Assembly (NCBI GenBank): GCA_021771755.1
Contig: JAETOL010000009.1
Location: forward strand, 1 to 64,000
DNA length: 64,000 nt
Direction of reading: 5' to 3'
Source: Lachnospiraceae bacterium
GTDB taxonomy: Bacteria > Bacillota > Clostridia > Lachnospirales > Lachnospiraceae
The notes below the pieces were generated by a model. The model worked only from the letters and a program-made list of their open reading frames with translations. It was not told the DNA's origin and searched no databases. The position numbers and the translations under genes are program-made. Position 1 is the first letter of the stretch. Every line of letters begins with the position of its first letter. Below are positions 33,292-41,908 of the stretch, piece by piece.

Positions 33292-34902
33292 ATGAAGAAT
33301 CGCAAAAAAGTTCTCGCAGCCCTTCTGGCAGGCGTTATGACTCTGTCTATGGGCACAACAGTATTCGCAGCGGCAGAAGACGGATACGCAGTAAAGGCAA
33401 CAAACACAGACGCAAAATCCGGTGATAACGATCTGGTGATCGCTATTGAGGGAAGCGTAAGCTCCATGGACCCGGCAAACATTCCGGATACCAACGCAAT
33501 TTCTGCAACCCGCGGATGCTATGAAATGCTGGTAGCATTTAATAAAGATCAGGAGCTGGAAGGACAGCTGGCAGAATCCTGGGAGGTTTCTGAGGATTCT
33601 CTTACTTATACTTTCCATCTGCGTGAGGGCGTTAAGTTCTCCGATGGAACAGACTTTAACGCAGCAGCTGTAGTTGCAAACTATGAGCGTATCATTGATC
33701 CGGAGAACAAGCTTCGTCAGAGAAGAACTTATGTTGTAGCTCAGCCGGATGGAACAGAGAAATTCCGTGTAGAGAGCATTGAAACACCGGATGATTATAC
33801 AGTTGTATTTAAGCTTGCAGAAGCATGGTCTCCGTTTATCAACCGTATGAGCCAGTTCTGCATGATCAGCCCGGCTGCTCTTGAGGAATATGGTAATGAT
33901 ATCATGAACCATCCGGTAGGAACAGGCCCGTTCATCTGTACAGAGTGGGAAGAGGGAGATCATACAACCTTTGAACGCAATGAAGATTACTGGGGAGAAA
34001 AAGCTTCTGTAGATACTGTTACCATTAAAGAGGTACCAGAGGCAGGTTCCCGTACCGCTATGCTGCAGACCGGCGAGGCAGATCTTGTTTATCCGATGCC
34101 TGCAGATCAGATCGCAGCAATCCAGAGCAATGACGATGTAAATGTTCTTGCAGCAGATTCCAATATCATGAGATATGTAACTCTGAACATGGATCTTCCG
34201 GAACTGAAAGATGAAAAAGTACGTCAGGCTATGAACTATGCTATCGACAAAGATGCATACATTCAGCTGATGTATTCCGGATATGCAAAACCTGCAACCT
34301 CTATCGTTCCTTCCATTATCGGAGGATACAAGGAGCAGACTCCTTATACTTATGACGTAGAAAAAGCAAAAGAGCTTATGAAAGAAGCTGGTTATGAAGA
34401 CGGATTCAAGCTTACTCTCTGGGGAGACAATACAACTCAGGAAGTTAAGGGTATGACATTCATTAAACAGATGCTTTCCCAGATCAACATTGATGTAGAA
34501 GTTCTTCCAATGGAACCGGCTACGATCAGTGATAAGATCTATGTAGAAAAAGAAGACGCAGAGATCAATATGTGGTATGTAAACTGGTCTGCATCTGACT
34601 TTACTATGGACGGATCTGTTCGTTCTCTGCTTCACAGCAGCATGGTACCTCCTACAAGTGCTAACACTGCATACTATGTAAACGAAGACTTTGATAAGCT
34701 TCTTGACGAAGGTCTTGCAACCGCTGATCCGGATAAACAGGCTGAGATCTACGGCGAAGCACAGACAATCGCATGGGAAGCAGCTCCGTGGCTCTTCCTT
34801 GGAAACGATCAGATTCTGTATGCAGCAAAATCTTATCTGTCAGGCGCATATGTATCTCCGGACGGAGCATTTAACTTTACACATGCAGAGCTTGCACAGT
34901 AA
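33292..34902 (+). CDS. Peptide-type ABC transporter substrate-binding protein (SBP family 5)
   Basis: A 536-aa extracellular solute receptor of the DppA/OppA/GsiB class. Segments typical of the family are SSMDPAN near the start, ESWEVSEDSLTYTFHLREGVKFSDGTDFNAAAVVANYERI, GTGPFICTEWEEGDHTTFERNEDYWG and VRQAMNYAIDKDAYI. The signal peptide is MKNRKKVLAALLAGVMTLSMGTTVFA, with cleavage near AAAED. It lacks the lipobox cysteine normally found on Gram-positive binding proteins. GGAGAG precedes the ATG. The family binds peptides, but members also carry oligosaccharides and glycopeptides; the downstream fucosidase hints at a glycosylated ligand. Confidence 0.88.
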   Translation: MKNRKKVLAALLAGVMTLSMGTTVFAAAEDGYAVKATNTDAKSGDNDLVIAIEGSVSSMDPANIPDTNAISATRGCYEMLVAFNKDQELEGQLAESWEVSEDSLTYTFHLREGVKFSDGTDFNAAAVVANYERIIDPENKLRQRRTYVVAQPDGTEKFRVESIETPDDYTVVFKLAEAWSPFINRMSQFCMISPAALEEYGNDIMNHPVGTGPFICTEWEEGDHTTFERNEDYWGEKASVDTVTIKEVPEAGSRTAMLQTGEADLVYPMPADQIAAIQSNDDVNVLAADSNIMRYVTLNMDLPELKDEKVRQAMNYAIDKDAYIQLMYSGYAKPATSIVPSIIGGYKEQTPYTYDVEKAKELMKEAGYEDGFKLTLWGDNTTQEVKGMTFIKQMLSQINIDVEVLPMEPATISDKIYVEKEDAEINMWYVNWSASDFTMDGSVRSLLHSSMVPPTSANTAYYVNEDFDKLLDEGLATADPDKQAEIYGEAQTIAWEAAPWLFLGNDQILYAAKSYLSGAYVSPDGAFNFTHAELAQ

Positions 34903-34986
34903 GGAATACAGATATAAAAATGAATAGATAACTGGGGCGACAGGCGCCGCAGCGAAATATGACAGAACGAAGACGTTCTGAATAGG

Positions 34987-35044
34987 AAACTGCCGTTCAG
35001 CCGTCTGTGACCATTCACAGATGTGCGGACGGCAGTTTCTTTTC
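34987..35044 (+). terminator. Intra-operon hairpin after the binding-protein gene
   Basis: AAACTGCCGT...CTGTGA-CCAT-TCACAG...ACGGCAGTTT followed by CTTTT. Its place between a binding-protein gene and its permease genes suggests partial termination or mRNA protection, giving excess binding protein. Confidence 0.8.
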
Positions 35045-35102
35045 CTGTGCGGTATATGACACAGAAAAGAATTTTTATAACTATCAGACTGGAGGTAATA
35101 CG

Positions 35103-36023
35103 ATGGGTAAATATTTTTGTAAGCGTGTAGTAAGCGCAATCCCACTCCTGCTTGTAATTTCATTTGTGGTATTTATGTTCATCCACATGATTCCGGGCGA
35201 TCCGGCCAGAATGATCGCAGGTCAGGATGCAACAAAAGAAGATGTAGAAGTAGTAAGAGAACAGCTGGGATTAAACGATCCTCTGCTTGTTCAGTACGGA
35301 AATTACATGAAAGGTCTTTTTACAGGAGATCTTGGAGATTCTGTAAAAAACGGAAAAACTGTTGTTGAGACAATCGCTCCAAGAATGAAACCGACAATTA
35401 TGCTGACAATATCCGCCATGATCTGGGCAACGATCATTGGAATTGCCCTTGGTATCATTTCAGCGGTATTCCATGGAAGATCTCTTGATTATATCGGAAT
35501 GATCATTGCGATTTCAGGTATATCCGTTCCAAGCTTCTGGCTGGGATTGGAATTGATACAGGGATTTTCGGTTGCTCTTAACTGGCTGCCGACAGGAGGT
35601 CTGGATTCCTGGCAGAGTTACATACTTCCATCCCTTACCATGGGAGCCGGAATTATGGCTGTGCTTGGAAGATTTACAAGATCTACCATGCTGGAAACCA
35701 TGCGTGAGGATTATGTACGTACGGCTCGCGCAAAAGGCTTAAAGGAAACCCTTGTCGTTATGCGTCATGCATTTAAAAACTCTCTGATTGAGATTATCAC
35801 TGTTGCCGGACTTCAGATCGGCGGTCTTCTTTCCGGTTCCGTTATGGCAGAAACTGTATTCTCCATTCCGGGCCTTGGCCGTCTTCTGGTAGATTCCATT
35901 AACTTCCGTGATTATAAGGTAGTACAGGCCCTGCTTCTTTTCTTTGCGGCAGAGTATATTGTGATCAACCTGATCGTGGACGTTCTCTATGGAGTGATCA
36001 ACCCGAAAATTCGCTATAACTAG
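35103..36023 (+). CDS. ABC transporter permease, DppB/OppB family
   Basis: A 306-aa inner-membrane permease with six helices. It begins MGKYFCKRVVSAIPLLLVISFVVFMFIHMIPGDPARM, the standard DppB opening, and carries the EAA loop ARAKGLKETLVVMRHAFKNSLIEIIT. ATG 35103 has GGAGGT 7 bases upstream. An in-frame ATG at 35007 would place the start in the preceding hairpin and is rejected. It pairs with the next permease to form the channel. Confidence 0.95.
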   Translation: MGKYFCKRVVSAIPLLLVISFVVFMFIHMIPGDPARMIAGQDATKEDVEVVREQLGLNDPLLVQYGNYMKGLFTGDLGDSVKNGKTVVETIAPRMKPTIMLTISAMIWATIIGIALGIISAVFHGRSLDYIGMIIAISGISVPSFWLGLELIQGFSVALNWLPTGGLDSWQSYILPSLTMGAGIMAVLGRFTRSTMLETMREDYVRTARAKGLKETLVVMRHAFKNSLIEIITVAGLQIGGLLSGSVMAETVFSIPGLGRLLVDSINFRDYKVVQALLLFFAAEYIVINLIVDVLYGVINPKIRYN

Positions 36024-36034
36024 GAGGAAAAAAT

Positions 36035-36937
36035 ATGGCACAGACAAATACAAATTTAGACCAGAACAAATTTGCTGCTGCTGAAGAGCTTCCTAAAGCG
36101 CAGAGTAAGGTAAAAGAATTTACCAAAAAGTTTATGAAGCGTAAAACAGCAGTGGTTTCTCTTATTTTTATATTGTTTATTATCTTAATGGCGATCATCG
36201 CGCCGTTTGTAGTTCCTTATGCACCGGACCAGCCGGATTACACAGCCCTTCTTCAGGGACCAAGTGCTGCTCATATCTGGGGTACTGACGAATTTGGTCA
36301 GGACGTATTCAGCCGTCTGATGGTAGGTTCCAGATTATCTCTTTCCTGTGCGCTGATCGCTACAGTGATCGGAACAGCAGGCGGAGTTGTTTTGGGACTG
36401 ATCGCAGGTTTCTATGGCGGGTTTGTAGATTCCCTGATCATGAGATGCTGTGATGTACTTTTTGCTTTCCCGGACATCCTTCTTGCAATTGCAGTCGTTG
36501 CTATCATCGGACCTGGTATGGTGAACGTTATGATCGCTGTTGCAGTGTTTACGGTGCCGTCCTTTGCCCGCATCATACGAAGCGCAACGATTTCTGTTAA
36601 GCAGTCCCTCTATGTGGAGGTTGCCCGTTCCCTGGGATGTAAAAACAGCCGAATCCTGTTTGTACATGTATTCCCGGGAACAATCCAGTCTATGATCGTA
36701 AACTTTACCATGCGTATTGGTACTGCGATCCTGGCTGCATCTTCTCTTAGCTTCCTGGGATTTGGAGCAAATGTTACAGAGCCGGACTGGGGTGCTATGC
36801 TTTCACTTGGACGTAACTACCTGAACACAGCTCCTCATATGGTACTGTTTCCGGGTATTCTGATCTTCCTTACCGTTCTGGCATTTAACCTGCTGGGCGA
36901 TGGACTCAGAGATACTCTGGATCCGAAGATGAACTAG
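36035..36937 (+). CDS. ABC transporter permease, DppC/OppC family
   Basis: A 300-aa permease with an N-terminal cytoplasmic segment, a first helix near residues 40-60, the periplasm-facing HIWGTDEFGQDVFSRLMVGSRLSL motif diagnostic of DppC/OppC, and the EAA loop ARSLGCKNSRILFVHVFPGT. It ends GDGLRDTLDPKMN as the family does. AGGAGG lies 8 bases before the ATG, 11 bases after the previous stop. Confidence 0.95.
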   Translation: MAQTNTNLDQNKFAAAEELPKAQSKVKEFTKKFMKRKTAVVSLIFILFIILMAIIAPFVVPYAPDQPDYTALLQGPSAAHIWGTDEFGQDVFSRLMVGSRLSLSCALIATVIGTAGGVVLGLIAGFYGGFVDSLIMRCCDVLFAFPDILLAIAVVAIIGPGMVNVMIAVAVFTVPSFARIIRSATISVKQSLYVEVARSLGCKNSRILFVHVFPGTIQSMIVNFTMRIGTAILAASSLSFLGFGANVTEPDWGAMLSLGRNYLNTAPHMVLFPGILIFLTVLAFNLLGDGLRDTLDPKMN

Positions 36938-36949
36938 GAGGGAGAAACC

Positions 36950-37933
36950 ATGGCAGAAAAATTATTAGAAGTAAAAAATCTCCGCACAGAATTCAAGCGG
37001 GACAAGACATGGGTAACAGCGGTAAATAATGTATCCTTTTCCATTAACAGAGGAGAAATCCTTGGTCTGGTAGGAGAGTCCGGATGCGGTAAATCCGTTA
37101 CCTCCCTGTCCGTTATGCGTCTTCTGGCGAGAAACAGTAAGATATCCAACGGAGAAGTGATCCTGAATGGAACAGACCTTCTCAAAGAAGATAAAAGGGG
37201 AATGAGAAATATCCGCGGAAGAGAAGTGGCAATGATCTTCCAGGAGCCAATGAACTCCCTGAATCCATGTATGAAAATCGAGAAACAGCTTACTGAGGCA
37301 ATCCTCCTTCACAATGATTTCAGCAAGGAGCAGGCGCATCAGAGAGCATTTGACGTACTGAAATCCGTAGGTATCCCAGAGCCGGAAATGACTCTGAAAA
37401 GCTATCCTCATCAGCTTTCCGGCGGCATGTGCCAACGTGTTATGATCGCAATGGCGATGTCCTGTGAACCGGAACTTCTGATTGCCGATGAGCCGACCAC
37501 AGCCCTTGACGTTACCATTCAGGCGCAGATTCTGGAACTGATGGAAGAAATCCGTGAAAAGAAAAATACAGGTATCCTGATGATCACACATGACCTTGGC
37601 GTCGTTGCGGAAATGTGCAGCCGCGTGGTCGTTATGTATGCAGGACGTATTGTGGAGGAAGCTCCGGTAAAAGAACTGTTTGCAGCTCCGAAGCATCCTT
37701 ATACACAGGGGCTGATCGCTTCTGTACCGAAGCTTGGCAGCGGAGTGGAATCTCTTCCGTCTATCCCGGGCAGTGTACCGGATCTTTCCGTTATGCCAAA
37801 GGGGTGTAAATTTGCACCGAGATGTAAGTATGCAACAGATATCTGCAGAGAAAAGGAACCGGAGCTTGAGGTTGTAAACGGCATCCATAAATGCAGATGT
37901 CATCATTTTAAAGAACTTGGAAAGGAGGCGTGA
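36950..37933 (+). CDS. ABC transporter ATPase, DppD/OppD family
   Basis: A 327-aa ATPase. Walker [12 protein letters not shown]-loop [12 protein letters not shown], signature [14 protein letters not shown], Walker [14 protein letters not shown] and H-loop MITHDL are complete. The C-terminal oligopeptide/dipeptide domain has the cysteine cluster [14 protein letters not shown] and a later CRC, typical of DppD proteins that can hold an iron-sulphur cluster. It forms a heterodimer with the next gene product. Confidence 0.95.
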   Translation: MAEKLLEVKNLRTEFKRDKTWVTAVNNVSFSINRGEILGLVGESGCGKSVTSLSVMRLLARNSKISNGEVILNGTDLLKEDKRGMRNIRGREVAMIFQEPMNSLNPCMKIEKQLTEAILLHNDFSKEQAHQRAFDVLKSVGIPEPEMTLKSYPHQLSGGMCQRVMIAMAMSCEPELLIADEPTTALDVTIQAQILELMEEIREKKNTGILMITHDLGVVAEMCSRVVVMYAGRIVEEAPVKELFAAPKHPYTQGLIASVPKLGSGVESLPSIPGSVPDLSVMPKGCKFAPRCKYATDICREKEPELEVVNGIHKCRCHHFKELGKEA

Positions 37934-37939
37934 TCGGTC

Positions 37940-38923
37940 ATGAGCGAAGCATTAGTATCTGTAAAAAATATATCAAAAACATTTTCTGCAAATAAGGGGA
38001 TGTTCGGCAAGAAAAAATTCGTTCATGCCGTAAACGACGTTTCCTTTGACATTATGCCGGGAGAAACTTTCTCTCTGGTAGGAGAGTCCGGCTGTGGTAA
38101 ATCCACAACCGGTAAACTGATCGATCATCTGATTACACCGGATCAGGGTGAGATCTGGTTCCAGGGTAAGGATATTTCAAAAATCTCTGACAATGAGATG
38201 CGTCCTTTAAGATCTGAGATCCAGATGGTATTCCAGGATCCTTATGGATCTCTGAACCCGAGAATGAAGGTACAGGATCTGATCGGAGAGCCTCTCCTGA
38301 TCCATACCAACATGACTGCAGGAGAGAGACTGAAAAAAGTCCATGAGCTGCTTGGCGTCGTAGGCTTAAGTCCTTCTCACGGAGAACGTTATCCTCATGA
38401 GTTTTCCGGCGGCCAGCGTCAGCGTATCGGTATTGCCAGAGCGCTTACCGTACAGCCGAAGCTGATCATTGCCGATGAGCCGGTATCTGCACTGGATGTT
38501 TCTATCCAGGCACAGGTACTGAATCTTCTGCAGCAGCTGCAGAAGGATTATAACCTTACCTATCTGTTTATCTCTCATGACCTTAGTGTAGTCGAGATGA
38601 TTTCAGACAGAATCGGTGTAATGTATCTTGGAACAATTGTAGAGACAGCGCCGAAAAAAGAACTTTATGCAAATCCAAGACATCCGTATACAAGAGCACT
38701 TCTCTCTGCAGTTCCGATCCCGGATCCGGAGAAGAAATCCAGCCGTATCATCCTTCAGGGTGATCTTCCAAGCCCAAGTAATCCGCCAAGCGGATGTCTG
38801 TTCCATACAAGATGTCCTCACTGCACAGAAAAATGTAAATGTGAGCGTCCGCAGCCGGTAGAGATTGCACCGGGACATATTGTAAAATGTCACTATCCGG
38901 ATATTCAGGAGACAACAAAATAA
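37940..38923 (+). CDS. ABC transporter ATPase, DppF/OppF family
   Basis: A 327-aa ATPase, partner of the preceding one. It shows [25 protein letters not shown] (with the DppF-type YGSLNPR), [33 protein letters not shown] and ISHDLSVVE. The C-terminal cysteine cluster is [26 protein letters not shown] overlaps the end of the preceding gene. The five transporter genes plus the fucosidase gene are spaced by 7-22 bases except after the binding-protein gene. Confidence 0.95.
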   Translation: MSEALVSVKNISKTFSANKGMFGKKKFVHAVNDVSFDIMPGETFSLVGESGCGKSTTGKLIDHLITPDQGEIWFQGKDISKISDNEMRPLRSEIQMVFQDPYGSLNPRMKVQDLIGEPLLIHTNMTAGERLKKVHELLGVVGLSPSHGERYPHEFSGGQRQRIGIARALTVQPKLIIADEPVSALDVSIQAQVLNLLQQLQKDYNLTYLFISHDLSVVEMISDRIGVMYLGTIVETAPKKELYANPRHPYTRALLSAVPIPDPEKKSSRIILQGDLPSPSNPPSGCLFHTRCPHCTEKCKCERPQPVEIAPGHIVKCHYPDIQETTK

Positions 38924-38944
38924 ATTTCCTACAGGAGGAAGGCC

Positions 38945-40255
38945 ATGTACACATTTAACAGAGAAGAGTACAACAAAAGAATGGAATGGTACCTTGACGC
39001 AAGATTTGGAATGTTCATCCACTGGGGGCTGTATTCCATTCCTGCCAGAGGCGAGTGGGTAAGAAGCGAGGAAGAGATCACAAAAGAAGAGTATATGAAA
39101 TACTTTGATGAGTTTGACCCCGTTGATTACGATCCGAGAGCCTGGGCCCGCGCAGCAAAGGAAGCCGGAATGAAATATGTAGTTCTGACAGCAAAGCATC
39201 ATGACGGATTCTGCCTTTTTGACAGCCAGTATACAGATTTTAAATCCACAAATACCAAATGCGGACGTGACCTTGTAAAAGAATATGTAGAAGCGGTACG
39301 CGCAGAAGGATTGAAGGTTGGTATTTATTTTACCATCATTGACTGGTATCACGATGATTACCCTCATTATGGAGACAGACAGCATCCAATGAGAAATAAT
39401 CCGGCATACAAAAATGACAACCGTAATTTTGATAATTATCTGACATATATGCACAATCAGATCCGTGAAATCTGTACCAATTACGGAAAGATAGATATCC
39501 TCTGGTTTGATTTCTCCTATGATAATCTCAGGGGAGAGGCATGGAAGGCAACAGAGCTTATGAACATGGTACGCAGCCTTCAGCCGGAGGTGATCATTGA
39601 CAACCGTCTGGAAGTAAGTGGAGAAGGTTACGGATCACTGGCAGAATGTAAGCCGACTCCATATCATGGAGATTTTGTAAGTCCGGAGCAGATGATCCCG
39701 CCAAATGGAATTCAGGATGCAGAGGGAAATGACATTGCCTGGGAAGCATGTTTTACCATGAACAATCACTGGGGATACTGCGCAACAGACCATTTCTATA
39801 AACCGGCTTCTATGCTGATCAAAAAGCTGGTGGAATGTGTGTCCAAGGGTGGAAACCTGATCCTTAATGTAGGACCGGACGCCAGAGGAAATATTCCTGA
39901 GGAATCCATGAAGATCCTTCAGGAGATCGGCAGATGGATGAAGAAAAACGGAGAGAGTATTTACGGATGTGGTAAGTCTCAGCTGGATAAACCGGATTAC
40001 GGACGCATTACATCTAAAGGAAATCATTTATATTTCCATCTTTTTGAGAATACGATTGGTCCGGTACCTCTTCTGGGGGTTCCGAAGGACCGTTTAAAGG
40101 CAATCCGATATCTGGCATCCGGAGCAGAGGTTCCGGTATCCAACAGCTGGGTACACAGCGATTATCCGGATATTGTATTTGCAGATCTGGGACTGGATCC
40201 TGTTCTTCCGGATCAGACAGATACCGTGCTTGATGTAACTCTTACAGAAGAATAA
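38945..40255 (+). CDS. Intracellular alpha-L-fucosidase, GH29
   Basis: A 436-aa glycoside hydrolase family 29 enzyme that removes alpha-linked L-fucose with retention. It contains YLDARFGMFIHWGLYSIPARGEWV near the N-terminus, VLTAKHHDGFCLFDSQYTDF, and ILWFDFSY with Asp189 as the likely nucleophile. A short beta-sandwich C-domain follows. There is no signal peptide, so it should work in the cytoplasm on imported substrate. Its start lies 21 bases after the DppF-type ATPase gene with GGAGG upstream, so it belongs to the transporter operon. Its linkage preference (alpha-1,2/3/4/6) cannot be read from sequence. Confidence 0.92.
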   Translation: MYTFNREEYNKRMEWYLDARFGMFIHWGLYSIPARGEWVRSEEEITKEEYMKYFDEFDPVDYDPRAWARAAKEAGMKYVVLTAKHHDGFCLFDSQYTDFKSTNTKCGRDLVKEYVEAVRAEGLKVGIYFTIIDWYHDDYPHYGDRQHPMRNNPAYKNDNRNFDNYLTYMHNQIREICTNYGKIDILWFDFSYDNLRGEAWKATELMNMVRSLQPEVIIDNRLEVSGEGYGSLAECKPTPYHGDFVSPEQMIPPNGIQDAEGNDIAWEACFTMNNHWGYCATDHFYKPASMLIKKLVECVSKGGNLILNVGPDARGNIPEESMKILQEIGRWMKKNGESIYGCGKSQLDKPDYGRITSKGNHLYFHLFENTIGPVPLLGVPKDRLKAIRYLASGAEVPVSNSWVHSDYPDIVFADLGLDPVLPDQTDTVLDVTLTEE

Positions 40256-40263
40256 AGAAAAAA

Positions 40264-40283
40264 CTCCTCTTAAATGAAAGGAG
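40264..40283 (+). promoter_or_regulatory. Possible ribosome-site-hiding hairpin before the DeoR gene
   Basis: CTCCT (40264-40268) can pair with AGGAG (40279-40283), which is the ribosome site of the regulator gene. This could lower its translation. Confidence 0.35.
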
Positions 40284-40290
40284 GTACTTT

Positions 40291-41052
40291 ATGTTTACAG
40301 AAGAAAGACAAAGTGCTATCATCATGTGCCTTCAGGACAAGGGGAAGGTTAAAGTAAAAGAACTTAGTGAAAAATTCCAGGTGTCTGAGGACTGCATCCG
40401 AAAGGATCTGAAAACCCTGGAAAATGCAGGCAAACTGAAACGGACCTATGGAGGGGCGATCATGTCTCAGGATTATCCTCTTCAGAGGGACGTGATCGAC
40501 AGACGAAATTATCATCTGGATAAAAAGAAGATCATTGCAGAAAAAGCCATGGGGCTTATCAAAAGTAATGAGACGATTTTTCTTGATATTTCTACTACAA
40601 ATATTGAACTGGCAAAGCTTCTGGCTGCATCGAGAATGAGAATCGTCGTCGTTACGAACATGATCGATATCATGCAGATCCTGGTACAGAATCCGATGAT
40701 CACTGTGATCGGCACAGGAGGAACCATGTATCAGGGTGTGAATGGATTTATGGGGGCAGCAACGATCGAAGTTCTGAAGCAGTACAGCTTTGACAGAGCC
40801 TTTCTTGGAAGCTGCGGTGTAGATATGGTGGATCTTACTGTTACAACTCTGGGGGTAGAGGACGGTCTGACAAAAAAAGCAGTGATCCACAGCAGCAGAC
40901 ATAAGTACGTTGTGATGGAAAAAGAAAAATTCTATTTTAATGATTCATATAAATTTGCACATTTTGATGATATTAACGGGATCGTAACAGACGAGTATCC
41001 GGATGATACCATTGTCAACACTCTGGAAGCATCCGGAGTAAGGCTGATCTGA
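40291..41052 (+). CDS. DeoR-family sugar-responsive repressor
   Basis: A 253-aa regulator with an N-terminal DeoR helix-turn-helix (QSAIIMCLQDKGKVKVKELSEKFQVSEDCIRKDLKTLENAGKLKRTYGGAI) and the DeoRC sensor domain (ETIFLDISTTNIELAKLL, VTNMIDIMQIL, GGTMYQGVNGFMGAATIEVL, AFLGSCGVD). The family senses phosphorylated sugars. Placed within the fucosidase operon, it probably controls that operon in response to a sugar phosphate such as GlcN-6-P or a fucose derivative (inference). Confidence 0.93.
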   Translation: MFTEERQSAIIMCLQDKGKVKVKELSEKFQVSEDCIRKDLKTLENAGKLKRTYGGAIMSQDYPLQRDVIDRRNYHLDKKKIIAEKAMGLIKSNETIFLDISTTNIELAKLLAASRMRIVVVTNMIDIMQILVQNPMITVIGTGGTMYQGVNGFMGAATIEVLKQYSFDRAFLGSCGVDMVDLTVTTLGVEDGLTKKAVIHSSRHKYVVMEKEKFYFNDSYKFAHFDDINGIVTDEYPDDTIVNTLEASGVRLI

Positions 41053-41105
41053 GAAAAAAGAAATGTGCAGATAGAGAAAAAAGAAGGGGGGAAGAGTAAG
41101 ATATT

Positions 41106-41861
41106 ATGACTGATTTTATTTTAGAGGCCTGTGTGGATTCTGTAGAATCTGCTCTGGCAGCAGCAAGAGGCGGCGCCAGCCGTCTGGAGCTGTGCGGCAG
41201 TCTTGTGATCGGAGGAACAACACCGAATCCATGGCTGTTTCAGGAGATCAGAAAACATACAGATATCAGGATCCATGTGCTGATCCGTCCAAGATTTGGA
41301 GATTTCTGCTATACAGAGGAAGAATTTATACTGATCCGTGAAGCTGTAAGAGAATATAAAAAGCTTGGAGCAGAGGGTGTTGTGATCGGCTGTCTGAATC
41401 CGGATGGAACCATGAATATGGAGCAGATGAAGATTCTGATGGAGGAAGCAGAAGGAATGTCAGTGACACTCCACCGCGCCTTTGATGTGTGCGCAGATCC
41501 TTATGAGACAATGGAACAGGCCATTTCTCTGGGCATTGATACGATCCTTACCTCCGGACAGAAAAATGTATGTACACTTGGAACTGAGCTTTTGAAGGAC
41601 CTGGTGGAAAAAAGTGCAGGAAGAATTCGGGTCCAGGTAGGCAGCGGAGTAAATGCAGAAGTGATCCGTGAAGTATACCCGAAAACAGGAGCCACTGCCT
41701 TCCATATGTCCGGCAAAAAAACACTGGACAGTGAGATGAAATACCGAAAAGAAGGAGTAAATATGGGGCTTCCTTCTCTCAGCGAATTTGAAGTATGGAG
41801 AACGGATGAGAACGCAATCCGTGAGGCAAGACAGGTCCTTGACCAGTTTGAGGGAAAATAA
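41106..41861 (+). CDS. cutC: CutC family TIM-barrel protein
   Basis: A 251-aa protein of the CutC family: LEACVDSVESALAAARGGASRLELCGSLVIGGTTPNPWLF, the IRPRFGDFCYTEEE segment and TLHRAFDVCADPYE. It was named for copper homeostasis but that role is doubtful in most bacteria. Its barrel resembles sugar-processing enzymes, and its position here between a sugar regulator and nagB supports a carbohydrate role. ATG 41106; ribosome site GGGG/AAG-rich sequence just upstream. Confidence 0.88.
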   Translation: MTDFILEACVDSVESALAAARGGASRLELCGSLVIGGTTPNPWLFQEIRKHTDIRIHVLIRPRFGDFCYTEEEFILIREAVREYKKLGAEGVVIGCLNPDGTMNMEQMKILMEEAEGMSVTLHRAFDVCADPYETMEQAISLGIDTILTSGQKNVCTLGTELLKDLVEKSAGRIRVQVGSGVNAEVIREVYPKTGATAFHMSGKKTLDSEMKYRKEGVNMGLPSLSEFEVWRTDENAIREARQVLDQFEGK

Positions 41862-41908
41862 GCCTGCTGTCTTCTTTGCCTGTAAAGTGCAGGCAGGAAA
41901 GGAAAGAT

